Shown here in pieces: positions 1-8,765 of a stretch of 32,917 bases of DNA. Source of the stretch: Candidatus Mediterraneibacter excrementavium (GTDB lineage: Bacteria > Bacillota > Clostridia > Lachnospirales > Lachnospiraceae); assembly GCA_019120275.1 (NCBI GenBank), contig DWVL01000070.1, positions 1 to 32,917 on the forward strand. The letters run 5' to 3'. Positions within the stretch are counted from its first letter, which is position 1. Every line of letters begins with the position of its first letter. The position numbers and the translations under genes were made by a program. Below the pieces are notes generated by a model that was not told where the DNA came from, searched no databases, and saw nothing but the letters and a program-made list of their open reading frames with translations.

Positions 1-4
1 TTTC

Positions 5-192
5 GTCTGTATAAACTCATAAGTTAATACGGATCCATTTTACATTTCTCAGATTATATCCGTAATTTTACAAGTTAGTATACGGATCAAATATCATAAT
101 TTACTAATTAAACCGTAAATATCTGTCTGACATACGGATCGGGCATTGATTTTTCAAATATAATCCGTATTCCCAGTCTTATCCATACGGAT
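5..192. repeat. Phased array of alternating TACGGAT / ATCCGTA heptamers
   Basis: Exact TACGGAT occurs at 28-34, 81-87, 133-139 and 186-192. The reverse complement ATCCGTA occurs at 58-64 and 163-169, with a one-mismatch copy (AACCGTA) at 111-117. Forward copies start 53, 52 and 53 bp apart and reverse copies 53 and 52 bp apart, so a unit of about 52.5 bp holds one heptamer in each orientation. The sequence between heptamers is not conserved. A weak reverse match (GTCTGTA) at 5-11 falls on the same phase, so the array may continue left of the window. Forward copies are usually preceded by A and three of four are followed by C. The last copy also sits in a small dyad (TTATCC-ATAC-GGATAA, 179-194). 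The stretch is clearly more AT-rich than the genes beside it and contains no convincing ORF. Function is unknown; an array of protein-binding sites is the simplest reading. Confidence 0.8.
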
Positions 193-234
193 AAAAATCA
201 AGTTTTATGAATTCCGGCGGTAATCAATCCGCGG

Positions 235-996
235 TCAACAGTTCCTGTGCAGCAGTTCCAGTACCTGCACCAGTTCTTCCGCGGCGATCTGTCCCGGCGC
301 GGATGTCTTTCCAACAGCTCCGAATGTTACTGTTGAGCCAAAAGATTCCCCGCACAGGCGGCTCATCAGGCCTGTCCCGCCCATGGACATGGTGATGAGC
401 GGGCGCTCTGCATAAAGCCGCGTCATTTCTTCGGTCGCAGACAGAAGGGTCAGCACGTCTCTGCTGTTCTGCGGCATCACAGCGATCTTCAGAATATCCG
501 CGCCAAGCTCCTGCATCTTTATAAGCCGTATGATGATCTCATCTTTCGACGGCGTGGCGTGAAAATCATGATTGGATGCGATCACCTTCACGCTGTGACG
601 GTGTGCTGCGTCGATCACGGTCCGCACCGCATCGTCCCCGGTAAACAGTTCCACATCCACCAGATCCACACAGCCGGACGCAGCCGCCTGACGGTTCAGT
701 TCGAGATAGCTCGCAGGCTCAATCTCCTTCTCTCCGCCTTCTCCGGCAGTGCGGAAAGTAAAGAGAATCGGCATATCTCCCAGGATCATGCGAAGTTCTT
801 TCAGTATCTCCCCGGTTTTCTGCTCATCGAATATATCTTCATACCAGTCTGCGCGCCACTCTGCCAGATCCGCTGCGGATCCGGGGATACGCTTCGCTGC
901 ATCCAGGATCGCAGTTCTGTCCGTTCCGACGATCGGAACGCATATCTTCGGAATCCCGGCGCCTATATCAAGATTTCTTACTTTAATCGAATTCAT
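235..996 (-). CDS. aroD: 3-dehydroquinate dehydratase, type I
   Basis: This is a type I 3-dehydroquinate dehydratase, a cytosolic shikimate-pathway enzyme that forms 3-dehydroshikimate through a Schiff base. Visible family signs are the NHDFHATP segment with the general-base histidine, the DILKIAVMP segment with the Schiff-base lysine, and a C-terminal stretch ending in GKTSAPGQIAAEEL. The open frame reaches a GTG at 1029, but the ATG at 996 has GGAGA about 8 nt upstream and gives 253 residues, the usual length; the GTG has no such site. The gene follows glyA in the same direction across a hairpin-containing spacer, and its 3' end faces the heptamer array. No other aro gene is in the window, so it appears to be unlinked from its pathway here. 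Confidence 0.93.
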   Translation of the reverse strand: MNSIKVRNLDIGAGIPKICVPIVGTDRTAILDAAKRIPGSAADLAEWRADWYEDIFDEQKTGEILKELRMILGDMPILFTFRTAGEGGEKEIEPASYLELNRQAAASGCVDLVDVELFTGDDAVRTVIDAAHRHSVKVIASNHDFHATPSKDEIIIRLIKMQELGADILKIAVMPQNSRDVLTLLSATEEMTRLYAERPLITMSMGGTGLMSRLCGESFGSTVTFGAVGKTSAPGQIAAEELVQVLELLHRNC

Positions 997-1035
997 ACTT
1001 TTTTCTCCAATTTCCGCTTCTTTTTTCACCTGATG

Positions 1036-1093
1036 ATAAAAGCCGGAATACAGGCGCTGTTTTTATCCAGCACTTATATTCCGGCCTGTATTC
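1036..1093 (-). terminator. Terminator-like hairpin with two alternative pairings between glyA and aroD
   Basis: Downstream of glyA on the minus strand, GCCGGAATA (1085-1077) can pair with TATTCCGGC (1050-1042) as a perfect 9-bp stem followed directly by TTTTATC, as in an intrinsic terminator. The same 3' arm can pair instead with the sequence just upstream: GAATACAGGC (1093-1084) with GCCTGTATTC (1055-1046), 10 bp, which leaves the last CGGC unpaired before the U run. The two stems exclude each other. It may be a glyA terminator or an attenuator ahead of aroD. The loop is long (about 26 nt), which lowers confidence. Confidence 0.5.
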
Positions 1094-1135
1094 AATAGTT
1101 CCTCTATCCTGTCTGACGCTCTGAAGTCCGGCTGA

Positions 1136-2371
1136 TTAGCAGAGCGGGTATTTCTCTGTCAGTTCTGCCGCCATCTTCCGTCCGGCCTCCACGTTGTCCT
1201 CACTCTCGATGACCATGGCGATGATCTCGGCGATCTTATCCATATCGTCCTCTTTCATGCCGCGGGTTGTCACCGCAGGAGTACCAAGTCTCACGCCGCT
1301 TGTAACGAACGGGGACCGGGGATCGTTCGGGATGGTGTTCTTGTTGCAGGTGATGTGCGCGTCGTCCAGACGCTTCTCCAGTTCTTTTCCGCTGACGTCT
1401 TTTCCGGTCAGATCCACCAGCATCAGATGATTGTCCGTATCACCGGATACGATCTTCACGCCGCGTTTCTTCAGTCCTTCGCAGAGCGCCTTGGCATTTT
1501 TGACAACCTGTTTCTGATATTCTTTAAACTCAGGTGTGAGCGCTTCTTTGAAGCATACGGCTTTGGCCGCGATCACATGCATGAGCGGACCGCCCTGGAT
1601 GCCCGGGAAGATTGCTTTATTAAAGTTGAACTTCTCGTTCATCTCGTTGCTGGAGAGGATCATGCCGCCGCGGGGTCCTCTCAGCGTCTTATGAGTGGTC
1701 GTGGTCGTCACATGTGCATACGGGATCGGGCTCGGATGCAGGCCTGCCGCAACAAGCCCGGCGATGTGCGCCATATCCACCATCAGATATGCGCCGACTT
1801 CGTCCGCGATCTCACGGAAACGTTTAAAATCAATGGTGCGGGCATAGGCGCTGGCGCCTGCCACGATCAGCTTCGGCTTACACTCTAAAGCGATCCTGCG
1901 CACCTCGTCATAATCGATCACGCCGTCATCATTAACGCCGTAAGGAACGACGTTGAAATATTTTCCGGACATATTGACCGGTGAACCGTGGGTCAGATGT
2001 CCGCCGTGGTCCAGGTTCATGCCCATGAATGTATCGCCCGGCTCAAGAATGGCGAAGAATACCGCCATATTCGCCTGTGCGCCGGAATGGGGCTGAACAT
2101 TGGCGTATTCGCAGCCGAACAGTTCTTTCGCCCGTTCTCTCGCCAGGTCTTCCACTACATCCACGCACTGGCATCCGCCGTAATATCTTCTTCCCGGATA
2201 GCCTTCCGCGTATTTATTCGTCAGCGGACTGCCCATCGCCGCCATCACAGCCTTGCTCACCCAGTTCTCGGAAGCGATCAGCTCGATGTGGGAGTTCTGT
2301 CTCTCCATCTCGGCTTTGATCGCGTCGGCCACTTCCCGGTCTGTCGTCATGATCTCATCGAAGTCGTACAT
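1136..2371 (-). CDS. glyA: Serine hydroxymethyltransferase
   Basis: This PLP enzyme interconverts serine plus tetrahydrofolate with glycine plus 5,10-methylene-THF and supplies one-carbon units in the cytosol. Family signs are IELIASENW near the N-terminus, [15 protein letters not shown], the [11 protein letters not shown] segment, [14 protein letters not shown], and the PLP lysine at about residue 228 in [15 protein letters not shown]. The frame opens at an ATG at 2386, but that ATG is part of the sequence ATGGAGG whose GGAGG is an ideal ribosome binding site for the in-frame ATG at 2371. That start gives 411 residues, normal for the family. It lies about 100 bp after polC and has its own promoter in the gap. 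Confidence 0.97.
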   Translation of the reverse strand: MYDFDEIMTTDREVADAIKAEMERQNSHIELIASENWVSKAVMAAMGSPLTNKYAEGYPGRRYYGGCQCVDVVEDLARERAKELFGCEYANVQPHSGAQANMAVFFAILEPGDTFMGMNLDHGGHLTHGSPVNMSGKYFNVVPYGVNDDGVIDYDEVRRIALECKPKLIVAGASAYARTIDFKRFREIADEVGAYLMVDMAHIAGLVAAGLHPSPIPYAHVTTTTTHKTLRGPRGGMILSSNEMNEKFNFNKAIFPGIQGGPLMHVIAAKAVCFKEALTPEFKEYQKQVVKNAKALCEGLKKRGVKIVSGDTDNHLMLVDLTGKDVSGKELEKRLDDAHITCNKNTIPNDPRSPFVTSGVRLGTPAVTTRGMKEDDMDKIAEIIAMVIESEDNVEAGRKMAAELTEKYPLC

Positions 2372-2433
2372 CTCATAATCCTCCATAAAATATCAATCTG
2401 AATTTCACTTCACTGCACAAACGCATTGAAGTC

Positions 2434-2462
2434 ATTATAGCACAGCACGTCCACCTCGTCTA
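2434..2462 (-). promoter_or_regulatory. Predicted sigma-A promoter of glyA
   Basis: On the minus strand TAGACG (2462-2457) is separated by exactly 17 nt from TATAAT (2439-2434). The -10 box is extended by TGC directly in front of it. It lies in the polC-glyA gap, with about 60 nt of leader before the chosen glyA start. The -35 box is a 4/6 match to TTGACA, compensated by the perfect extended -10. Confidence 0.7.
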
Positions 2463-2473
2463 TCAGTTTTCGC

Positions 2474-5400
2474 TTACGCAAAATCAAACAGGGACAGCTG
2501 GTTGCTCTGGGGCAGGTCCCCGAACAGGCCAAGCTCCTGCATCAGGTCGATGACCGTTTTGCTGACCTTGGTCCGCTGCCTGAAGTCGTCAAGGGACAGA
2601 TACTTTCCGTCTTTTGCTGCTTCTTCCACGGCCTCGGCCGCCTTGTCCCCCATGCCCTCAATGCTGGCCAGGGACGGCATGAGCTTTCCGTCAATGATCT
2701 GGAACATCCGCGCCTTTGCCCGGTAAATGTCGATGGGCACGAATTCAAATCCCCGGGCATACATTTCCTGCACGATCTTCATGTCCTTCATGACATCCTG
2801 TTCCTTCTTGCTGAGGGAATCGCTGCGCTTCTTGTAATCCTGGATGTAATAATTCAGTTTATCTTTCCCCTGGCACATGATCTCATAGGAGAACGCATCC
2901 GCGCGGATGCTGAAATAAGCCGCATAGTACGCCAGCGGGTAGTTGATCTTGCAGTAGGCGATGCGGTACGCCATCATAACGTAGGCTGCGGCATGCGCCT
3001 TCGGGAACATGTAACTGATCTTCTTGCAGGACCAGATATACCAGTCCGGCACGCCCTGGGCGGTCATGGCCTCTTCCCATTCCGGCTTCAGGCCTTTTCC
3101 CTTACGGACGCTCTCCATGATCGTAAACGCCAGGGCGCTCTCCACCCCTTTGTTGATCAGGTAGATCATGATATCATCACGGGTACAGATCGCCGTGGAA
3201 ATGGTGGCCTTGCCCGTCTTCACCAGTTCCTGGGCGTTGCCCAGCCACACGTTGGTCCCGTGGGACAGACCGGAGATCCGGATCAGGTCCGAGAGGGTCT
3301 GTGGCTTTGTATCCTCCACCATCTGGATAACGAAGTCCGTCCCGAACTCCGGGATGCCGAGACACCCCAGTTTACAGCCGCCGATGTCCTCCGGCTTGAT
3401 CCCCAGCACATCCGTCCCGTGGAAGAGTTCGATCACCTGTTTGTCATCCAGGGGAATCTCCGTTGCCACAAAAGGATGCTCCGCATTATACTCATTGTCC
3501 ATGGCGTCGGATGTAATATAATCCTCCAGCGTACGGATCATGGTCGGGTCATCGTGTCCGAGAATATCCAGCTTCAAAAGGTTGTGATCGATGGAGTGAT
3601 AGTCAAAATGGGTCGTGATGATGCCGCACTCCATATCGTTCGCCGGATGCTGAACCGGCGTAAATTCATTAATATTATGGCCGTGGGGGAGCACAACGAT
3701 GCCGCCCGGATGCTGTCCGGTACTGCGCCGGATCCCGGTACATCCTTCCGTGATCCGCTCGATCTCGCAGCGGCGCTTGCGCTGTTCCCGCTCCTCGTAA
3801 TAGTTCTTTACAAAACCGTAAGCCGTCTTGTCGGCCAGCGTACCGATGGTCCCGGCCTTGAATGTATGCCCTTCCCCGAAAAGCACTTCCGTATATTTAT
3901 GGGCCTTGGCCTGATAGTCCCCGGAGAAGTTCAGGTCGATATCCGGCTCCTTGTCTCCCTTGAATCCGAGGAATGTCTCGAAGGGGATGTCAAATCCGGC
4001 TTTCACCAGAGGCTCGCCGCATACCGGGCAGGTCTTGTCCGGCATATCATAACCGCAGCCTCCCGCATAGGATCTCACTTCATCCGAATCAAAATCGCTG
4101 TAATGGCATTTACTGCAGTAGTAATGCGGACTTAAAGGATTGACTTCCGTGATCCCGGCCATGGTCGCCACGAACGAGGAACCGACAGATCCTCTGGATC
4201 CAACCAGGTAGCCGTCCGCATTGGACTTCCACACCAGCTTCTGGGCGATGATATACATTACCGCATAGCCGTTGGATATAATAGAATTCAGTTCCCGCTC
4301 CAGCCTTGCCGATACCGGCTCCGGCAGGTCTTCCCCGTACATCTCATGGGCTTTCCGGTAACAGATGTTCCGGAGCTCCTGGTCCGAGTTTTCGATGACC
4401 GGCGGACACTTGTTCGGGTTCACCGGCGAGATCTTCTCGACCATGCCCGCGATCTTCACCGGATTGTCGATCACGATCTCCCGTGCCTTCGCCGCGCCAA
4501 GATAGGCGAACTCATCCAGCATCTCCTCGGTCGTACGCAGGAAAAGAGGCGCCTGGTTGTCCGCGTCGTCAAATCCTTTCCCGGCCATAATGATCCGGCG
4601 GTATACTTCGTCGTCCGGATCCAGGAAATGCACGTCACAGGTTGCCACAACGGGCTTGCCGAACTTCTCTCCCAGCTCCACGATCTCCCGGTTGATATTT
4701 TTCAGATCCTCCTCGGACGTCACATCCGGCGTCCGATCGCTGGCGATCATGAACCGGTTGTTCCCGAGGGGCTGGATCTCATAGTAATCATAGAATTCCG
4801 CCAGCTTCGCAATCTGCTGAGCGGACCGTTTCTCCAGGACCGCCTGATAGAGTTCCCCGGCCTCGCAGGCGCTTCCGATGAGCAGGCCTTCCCGGTATTC
4901 ATTCAGCAGGCTCTTCGGGATCCTTGGCCGTCTCGCGTAGTAGGTCAGATGGGACTCCGTGATCAGCTGGTAGAGATTGTACCGTCCGATATCATTTTTC
5001 GCCAGGATAATGATATGGTGGGTCGGCATCTTGCGGATGGCGTTTACATTGCGGTCGCCGTACCGGTTGACCTCTTTCAGCGTGAAAATGCCGTCCTTTT
5101 TCAGCATCTCCACGAATTTCACAAAGATTTCCGCCGTAGCCCCCGCATCATCCACCGCCCGGTGGTGATTTTCCAGTGAAATATTCAGCGCCTTCGCCAC
5201 AATGTTCAGCTTATATTTGGACAGGGTCGGAAGCAGGACCCTGGCCAGCGCCACTGTATCCAGATAAGCGAAGTGATCTTCAAGTCCCAGGTTCCTGCAG
5301 TTCTGCTCGATGAATCCCACATCAAATCCCGCATTGTGTGCAACCAGCACACTGTCCCCGACGAATTCAAGGAACTGCGGAAGGATCACCCCGATCTCCG

Positions 5401-7045
5401 GATATTCCATAACCATCTCATCGGTAATACCCGTAAGATTGGTGATCTCAAAAGGGATCGGCCGCCCGGGGTTGACAAAGGTGCTGAACCGGTCTGTGAT
5501 CTTTCCCCCGCTCACCTTCACCGCTCCGATCTCAATGATCCGGTCCCGGATAGAACTGAAACCGGTGGTCTCAATATCAAACACGACATATGTATCATCC
5601 AGCGTCTGACCGCCCGCATTTACGGCAATCTCCGTCAGGTCGTCCACCACATAACCTTCTACCCCGTAAATAACTTTAAAAGGATCGTCTTTGTCCAGTG
5701 TCTCAATATAATGATTGGCATCCGGGAAGGCCTGTGTCACGCCGTGATCCGTAATAGCAATGGCGGGATGGCCCCAGTCGTGGGCGCGCCTCACGATGTC
5801 TTTCACCTCAGACACCCCGTCCATATCGCTCATCTTCGTATGACAGTGAAGTTCCACACGTTTTGCAGGACTCAGGTCTTTCCGTGAAACCGTGAAATCC
5901 CCGATCTTTTTGATCCCGGTAACGGAACCGATGGTCAGTTCGCCGTCGAATTTATCAATGGTCGTCACGCCCTTGATCTTGACAAAAGCGCCTTTCTTCA
6001 GTTCGCCCAGGATCTCCGGCAACTGCTCGTTGCGGGCAAACATCTTCACAGTGATCGTGTCATTATAGTCCGTCACTGCGAACATGATGATCGTTTTCTC
6101 ATTGCGGATCTCCCGGGTGTCAAAACTGATGATCTTTCCGTGAATAGTGATCTCGCCCATCTCGGTGACAACCTGGTCAAGGGAGATCGGCTCATCATCA
6201 AAGTTTTTCCCGTAGATCAGGTTTGGATCGTCCCCCTGCTTAACAGGACGATAATAATCTTTTTTACGGAATTCTCTTTTTTTACCGTTTTTCCGTCCTG
6301 TATGCCCTCCGTTTCCGGATGAATTCTTTTCTTTTTTCTCTGTTTTTGCAGGTGCCCTGTCAGATGAAGCGGAAACCGTCACGCCTTCCGCAGCGGCATT
6401 GCCGCCGGTTCCTGCATCGTCCGGATCACCCGCTGTTTCGCTGTTCTGAAGCGCACGGCGTTCAAAGATGGCATTGATCTCCTGCTGCACCCTCTGCTCA
6501 TCATATTCCCGGGTCCCCTCACCGTCCGCTTCACGATATGTAATGCGGATATCCGCCTTCATATGGAACCGACGTGCAAAGAGATTTTCAAGGAACGCAA
6601 GGATCTCTTCCTTTCGGCCCTCCGACACAATGGAATCCAGAAGTTCCAGGCAGACTACATTTCCGTCCTCATAATGGATCTTCGCCTGTGCGAACATATT
6701 GGACGCAAGGACGCTTCGTTCTTTCAGTTCCAGGATGATGCTGTCTCTGTATTCGCGCAGGAGCGCTTCCGGCGTATACTGTCCCGACAGGGCATATTCT
6801 TCTTCGATCTGAACATCTACCGGAACCTTGTCAAAAAGCTGATCCTTGATCCGCTGTTCCATCTGCCGGATCTGTTTCTTCTGGATCAGATGCCTGCTGT
6901 ATATGTACACATGAAGAAAATCACGCCGGGAATTCGTCGTGATCTTCTGAACCTCCACATCTGTGAAGAGGATCTGGATATCATCCTCTACTTTCAGTGT
7001 CGGAAATACATAGAAAAATGATTTGTCATTTCTGGTCTTTTCCAC
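2474..7045 (-). CDS. polC: DNA polymerase III alpha subunit, PolC type (with 3'-5' exonuclease)
   Basis: This is the replicative DNA polymerase of low-GC Gram-positives, carrying its own proofreading exonuclease. Order of parts, in residues of the longest frame: N-terminal domain to about 205; a low-complexity Gly/Ala/Lys-rich linker of about 60 residues; OB-type region; split PHP domain starting near 400 (VELHCHTKMSDMDG); DEDDh exonuclease inserted near 490 (YVVFDIETTGFSS); second PHP part; zinc module with CSKC and CPVCG near 981-1010; polymerase core with GDKEPDIDLNFSGDYQ near 1040; C-terminal helix-hairpin-helix region. Length is about 1523 residues, longer than the Bacillus protein (about 1437) mainly through the linker. 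The frame begins with GTG at 7054, but AGGAG stands 8 nt before the second GTG at 7045, which I prefer. It follows ispG by 41 bp. Confidence 0.97.
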   Translation of the reverse strand: MEKTRNDKSFFYVFPTLKVEDDIQILFTDVEVQKITTNSRRDFLHVYIYSRHLIQKKQIRQMEQRIKDQLFDKVPVDVQIEEEYALSGQYTPEALLREYRDSIILELKERSVLASNMFAQAKIHYEDGNVVCLELLDSIVSEGRKEEILAFLENLFARRFHMKADIRITYREADGEGTREYDEQRVQQEINAIFERRALQNSETAGDPDDAGTGGNAAAEGVTVSASSDRAPAKTEKKEKNSSGNGGHTGRKNGKKREFRKKDYYRPVKQGDDPNLIYGKNFDDEPISLDQVVTEMGEITIHGKIISFDTREIRNEKTIIMFAVTDYNDTITVKMFARNEQLPEILGELKKGAFVKIKGVTTIDKFDGELTIGSVTGIKKIGDFTVSRKDLSPAKRVELHCHTKMSDMDGVSEVKDIVRRAHDWGHPAIAITDHGVTQAFPDANHYIETLDKDDPFKVIYGVEGYVVDDLTEIAVNAGGQTLDDTYVVFDIETTGFSSIRDRIIEIGAVKVSGGKITDRFSTFVNPGRPIPFEITNLTGITDEMVMEYPEIGVILPQFLEFVGDSVLVAHNAGFDVGFIEQNCRNLGLEDHFAYLDTVALARVLLPTLSKYKLNIVAKALNISLENHHRAVDDAGATAEIFVKFVEMLKKDGIFTLKEVNRYGDRNVNAIRKMPTHHIIILAKNDIGRYNLYQLITESHLTYYARRPRIPKSLLNEYREGLLIGSACEAGELYQAVLEKRSAQQIAKLAEFYDYYEIQPLGNNRFMIASDRTPDVTSEEDLKNINREIVELGEKFGKPVVATCDVHFLDPDDEVYRRIIMAGKGFDDADNQAPLFLRTTEEMLDEFAYLGAAKAREIVIDNPVKIAGMVEKISPVNPNKCPPVIENSDQELRNICYRKAHEMYGEDLPEPVSARLERELNSIISNGYAVMYIIAQKLVWKSNADGYLVGSRGSVGSSFVATMAGITEVNPLSPHYYCSKCHYSDFDSDEVRSYAGGCGYDMPDKTCPVCGEPLVKAGFDIPFETFLGFKGDKEPDIDLNFSGDYQAKAHKYTEVLFGEGHTFKAGTIGTLADKTAYGFVKNYYEEREQRKRRCEIERITEGCTGIRRSTGQHPGGIVVLPHGHNINEFTPVQHPANDMECGIITTHFDYHSIDHNLLKLDILGHDDPTMIRTLEDYITSDAMDNEYNAEHPFVATEIPLDDKQVIELFHGTDVLGIKPEDIGGCKLGCLGIPEFGTDFVIQMVEDTKPQTLSDLIRISGLSHGTNVWLGNAQELVKTGKATISTAICTRDDIMIYLINKGVESALAFTIMESVRKGKGLKPEWEEAMTAQGVPDWYIWSCKKISYMFPKAHAAAYVMMAYRIAYCKINYPLAYYAAYFSIRADAFSYEIMCQGKDKLNYYIQDYKKRSDSLSKKEQDVMKDMKIVQEMYARGFEFVPIDIYRAKARMFQIIDGKLMPSLASIEGMGDKAAEAVEEAAKDGKYLSLDDFRQRTKVSKTVIDLMQELGLFGDLPQSNQLSLFDFA

Positions 7046-7086
7046 TGTGCACACTCCTGTTTATCCGATTACGCGCAGGCAGGGAC

Positions 7087-8142
7087 TCACTCTTTCCAGT
7101 TCAGCAGTTCCTGCCGGAGCGTATCGAGCAGTTCTTCTTCTTTTACTTTTCTGATGACTTCACCTTTTTTGATCAGCAGTCCCTCGCCGATGCCGCCGGC
7201 GATGCCGATGTCCGCCTCTCTTGCTTCTCCCGGTCCGTTTACCACGCACCCCATGACCGCCACTTTGATATCAAGCGGAATATCTGCAACCATCTTCTCC
7301 ACTTCATTGGCGAGACCGATCAGATCGATCTTCGTCCTCCCGCAGGTAGGACAGGATACAACTTCAATGCCTCCTTTGCGGAGTCCCAGTGTCTTCAGGA
7401 TCAGTTTCGCCGTCCGGATCTCTTCAACAGGATCCCCCGTCAGCGAAACACGGATCGTATTGCCAATGCCCTCATGCAGGATGATGCCAAGACCGACCGA
7501 GGATTTGACATTTCCCGAATAGACAGTACCGGATTCGGTAATCCCCACATGGAGCGGATACGGACACTGCTCAGCGATCAATTCATGCGCCTTTACACAC
7601 ATCAGCACGTCCGAAGACTTAATGCTGACAACCAGGTTGTCGTATCCCATATCCTCGATCATACGGACCTTGTCCAGTGCACTCTCCACAATGGCTTCCG
7701 CTGTCACGCCGCCGTATTTTTCCAGAAGATGCTTTTCAAGGGAGCCGCTGTTGACGCCCACACGGATCGGGACGCTGTATTCTTTCGCCTTGTCGACCAC
7801 GGCTTTCACACGGTCCTCTGCCCCGATATTGCCCGGGTTGATGCGGATCTTATCCGCACCGTTCTCAATGGCGGCAATAGCCAGCCGGTAATCGAAATGG
7901 ATATCCGCCACCAGCGGGATATGGATCTGCTTTTTTATTTCTTTCAGCGCTTCCGCTGCTTCCATCGTCGGAACCGCGCAGCGGATGATCTCACATCCGG
8001 CAGCTTCCAGCTTCAGGATCTGCTCCACCGTTGCTTTCACATCCTCTGTCTTTGTGTTGGTCATGGACTGGATCGCAACCGGATGGGTCCCGCCGATCTG
8101 TACTCCGCCGATATCAATTACTTTCGTTTTTTCCCTCAACAT
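7087..8142 (-). CDS. ispG: 4-hydroxy-3-methylbut-2-en-1-yl diphosphate synthase (flavodoxin/ferredoxin-dependent)
   Basis: This 4Fe-4S enzyme of the MEP isoprenoid pathway reductively converts MEcPP to HMBPP. The N-terminal TIM-barrel part shows HPVAIQSMTNT and VADIHFDYRLA; the C-terminal cluster-binding part shows VSCPTCGRT and GCVVNGPGEA, which hold the three cysteines. The longest frame starts at 8223, but an ideal AGGAGG lies 6 nt before the ATG at 8142. From there the protein is 351 residues, typical for the short bacterial form, and the extra 27 residues are not family-like. It sits between a small membrane protein gene and polC, apparently in one transcript. Confidence 0.96.
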   Translation of the reverse strand: MLREKTKVIDIGGVQIGGTHPVAIQSMTNTKTEDVKATVEQILKLEAAGCEIIRCAVPTMEAAEALKEIKKQIHIPLVADIHFDYRLAIAAIENGADKIRINPGNIGAEDRVKAVVDKAKEYSVPIRVGVNSGSLEKHLLEKYGGVTAEAIVESALDKVRMIEDMGYDNLVVSIKSSDVLMCVKAHELIAEQCPYPLHVGITESGTVYSGNVKSSVGLGIILHEGIGNTIRVSLTGDPVEEIRTAKLILKTLGLRKGGIEVVSCPTCGRTKIDLIGLANEVEKMVADIPLDIKVAVMGCVVNGPGEAREADIGIAGGIGEGLLIKKGEVIRKVKEEELLDTLRQELLNWKE

Positions 8143-8195
8143 GGCTTTCCTCCTTATCCTGCCGCATTCAGAACCTGCTGCATTACAGTACAACA

Positions 8196-8221
8196 GGAGA
8201 GTCCCGCAAGCGGAACTCTCC
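8196..8221 (-). other. Hairpin in the spacer before ispG
   Basis: GGAGAGTCCC (8196-8205) and GGAACTCTCC (8212-8221) form a 10-bp stem with one mismatch and a 6-nt loop, immediately after the stop codon of the small membrane protein gene. No U run follows on the minus strand, so it is not a good intrinsic terminator. It could stabilise or process the mRNA between the first gene and ispG. Confidence 0.45.
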
Positions 8222-8228
8222 ATCCTTT

Positions 8229-8642
8229 CTATTCTTCTGCCCGCACAAACACGAGCTGATCTCCATATTCCCGTTCTGTCAGGGTCAGCGTATCCTGCTC
8301 AATATTATAATTATAGCTGCCTGCCTGAATGATCTGTTCAATTTCCGGATCCAGTAATCCTTCACCGCTCAGTCCGACAGTCAGCGTCTTCGTCTTTGTG
8401 TCAACATACCCTCTGACAATGTTCGTGCTCAACTGATCTTCCGTCTGGATGATCAGTTCATTATCATCTGTGAACTCGATCCTTCCGCCTGTTTCATCGC
8501 TCACCCATTTTCCCTCCAGCGGATTGCCGGTAAAAAGCTTTACAACAAAGAAAATGGCAATAATAATGATCAGGACAGAAGAAACCGTCAGCACTGTCCG
8601 CCACAGCGTACTTCTCTTTTCTTCATTATTTTCATAAATCAT
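8229..8642 (-). CDS. Small membrane-anchored protein with a DUF5640/lipocalin-like outer domain
   Basis: The protein has 137 residues and no firm function. Residues 1-12 are charged, residues 13-36 form one strongly hydrophobic helix (VLTVSSVLIIIIAIFFVV), and the remaining 100 residues are polar and beta-rich. The segment just after the helix, EGKWVSDETGGRIEFTDDN, resembles the G-x-W ... F-x-x-D/N opening of the small DUF5640-type domains common on clostridial surfaces; this is recognition by eye only. Topology is predicted N-in, C-out. The only ATG in frame near the start is at 8642, with AAGGTG about 10 nt upstream. It is the first gene behind a consensus promoter and is followed by ispG and polC, so it may be co-expressed with essential genes. 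Confidence 0.75.
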   Translation of the reverse strand: MIYENNEEKRSTLWRTVLTVSSVLIIIIAIFFVVKLFTGNPLEGKWVSDETGGRIEFTDDNELIIQTEDQLSTNIVRGYVDTKTKTLTVGLSGEGLLDPEIEQIIQAGSYNYNIEQDTLTLTEREYGDQLVFVRAEE

Positions 8643-8673
8643 ATATTACACGCACCTTTTCCATTCTTTCTTC

Positions 8674-8702
8674 ATTATACGGATTCCCTCCGGCGCTGTC
8701 AA
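8674..8702 (-). promoter_or_regulatory. Consensus sigma-A promoter for the small membrane protein - ispG - polC run
   Basis: On the minus strand TTGACA (8702-8697) and TATAAT (8679-8674) are separated by exactly 17 nt: a perfect match to the housekeeping consensus in both boxes and spacing. Transcription would start about 25 nt before the ATG at 8642. No comparable promoter is visible before ispG or polC, so this is likely to be the main promoter of the run. Confidence 0.85.
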
Positions 8703-8765
8703 CGCCGCCGGATGACCGGCCGGCCTGCCGGGAGATGATATCCGCACTGCGGCAGTAAAATATCT

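Noticed and set aside
5-192. Heptamer array as a CRISPR array
   Set aside because: The conserved part is only 7-8 bp, alternates in orientation and has no cas genes beside it; CRISPR repeats are longer and in one direction.
6997-8259. 420-codon open frame on the plus strand across ispG
   Set aside because: It is antisense to ispG, whose protein shows all family motifs; the translation is rich in His, Arg and Phe without domain-like patterns. The same holds for the long antisense frames at 2993-4135, 12880-13950, 22324-23370 and 29953-31131.
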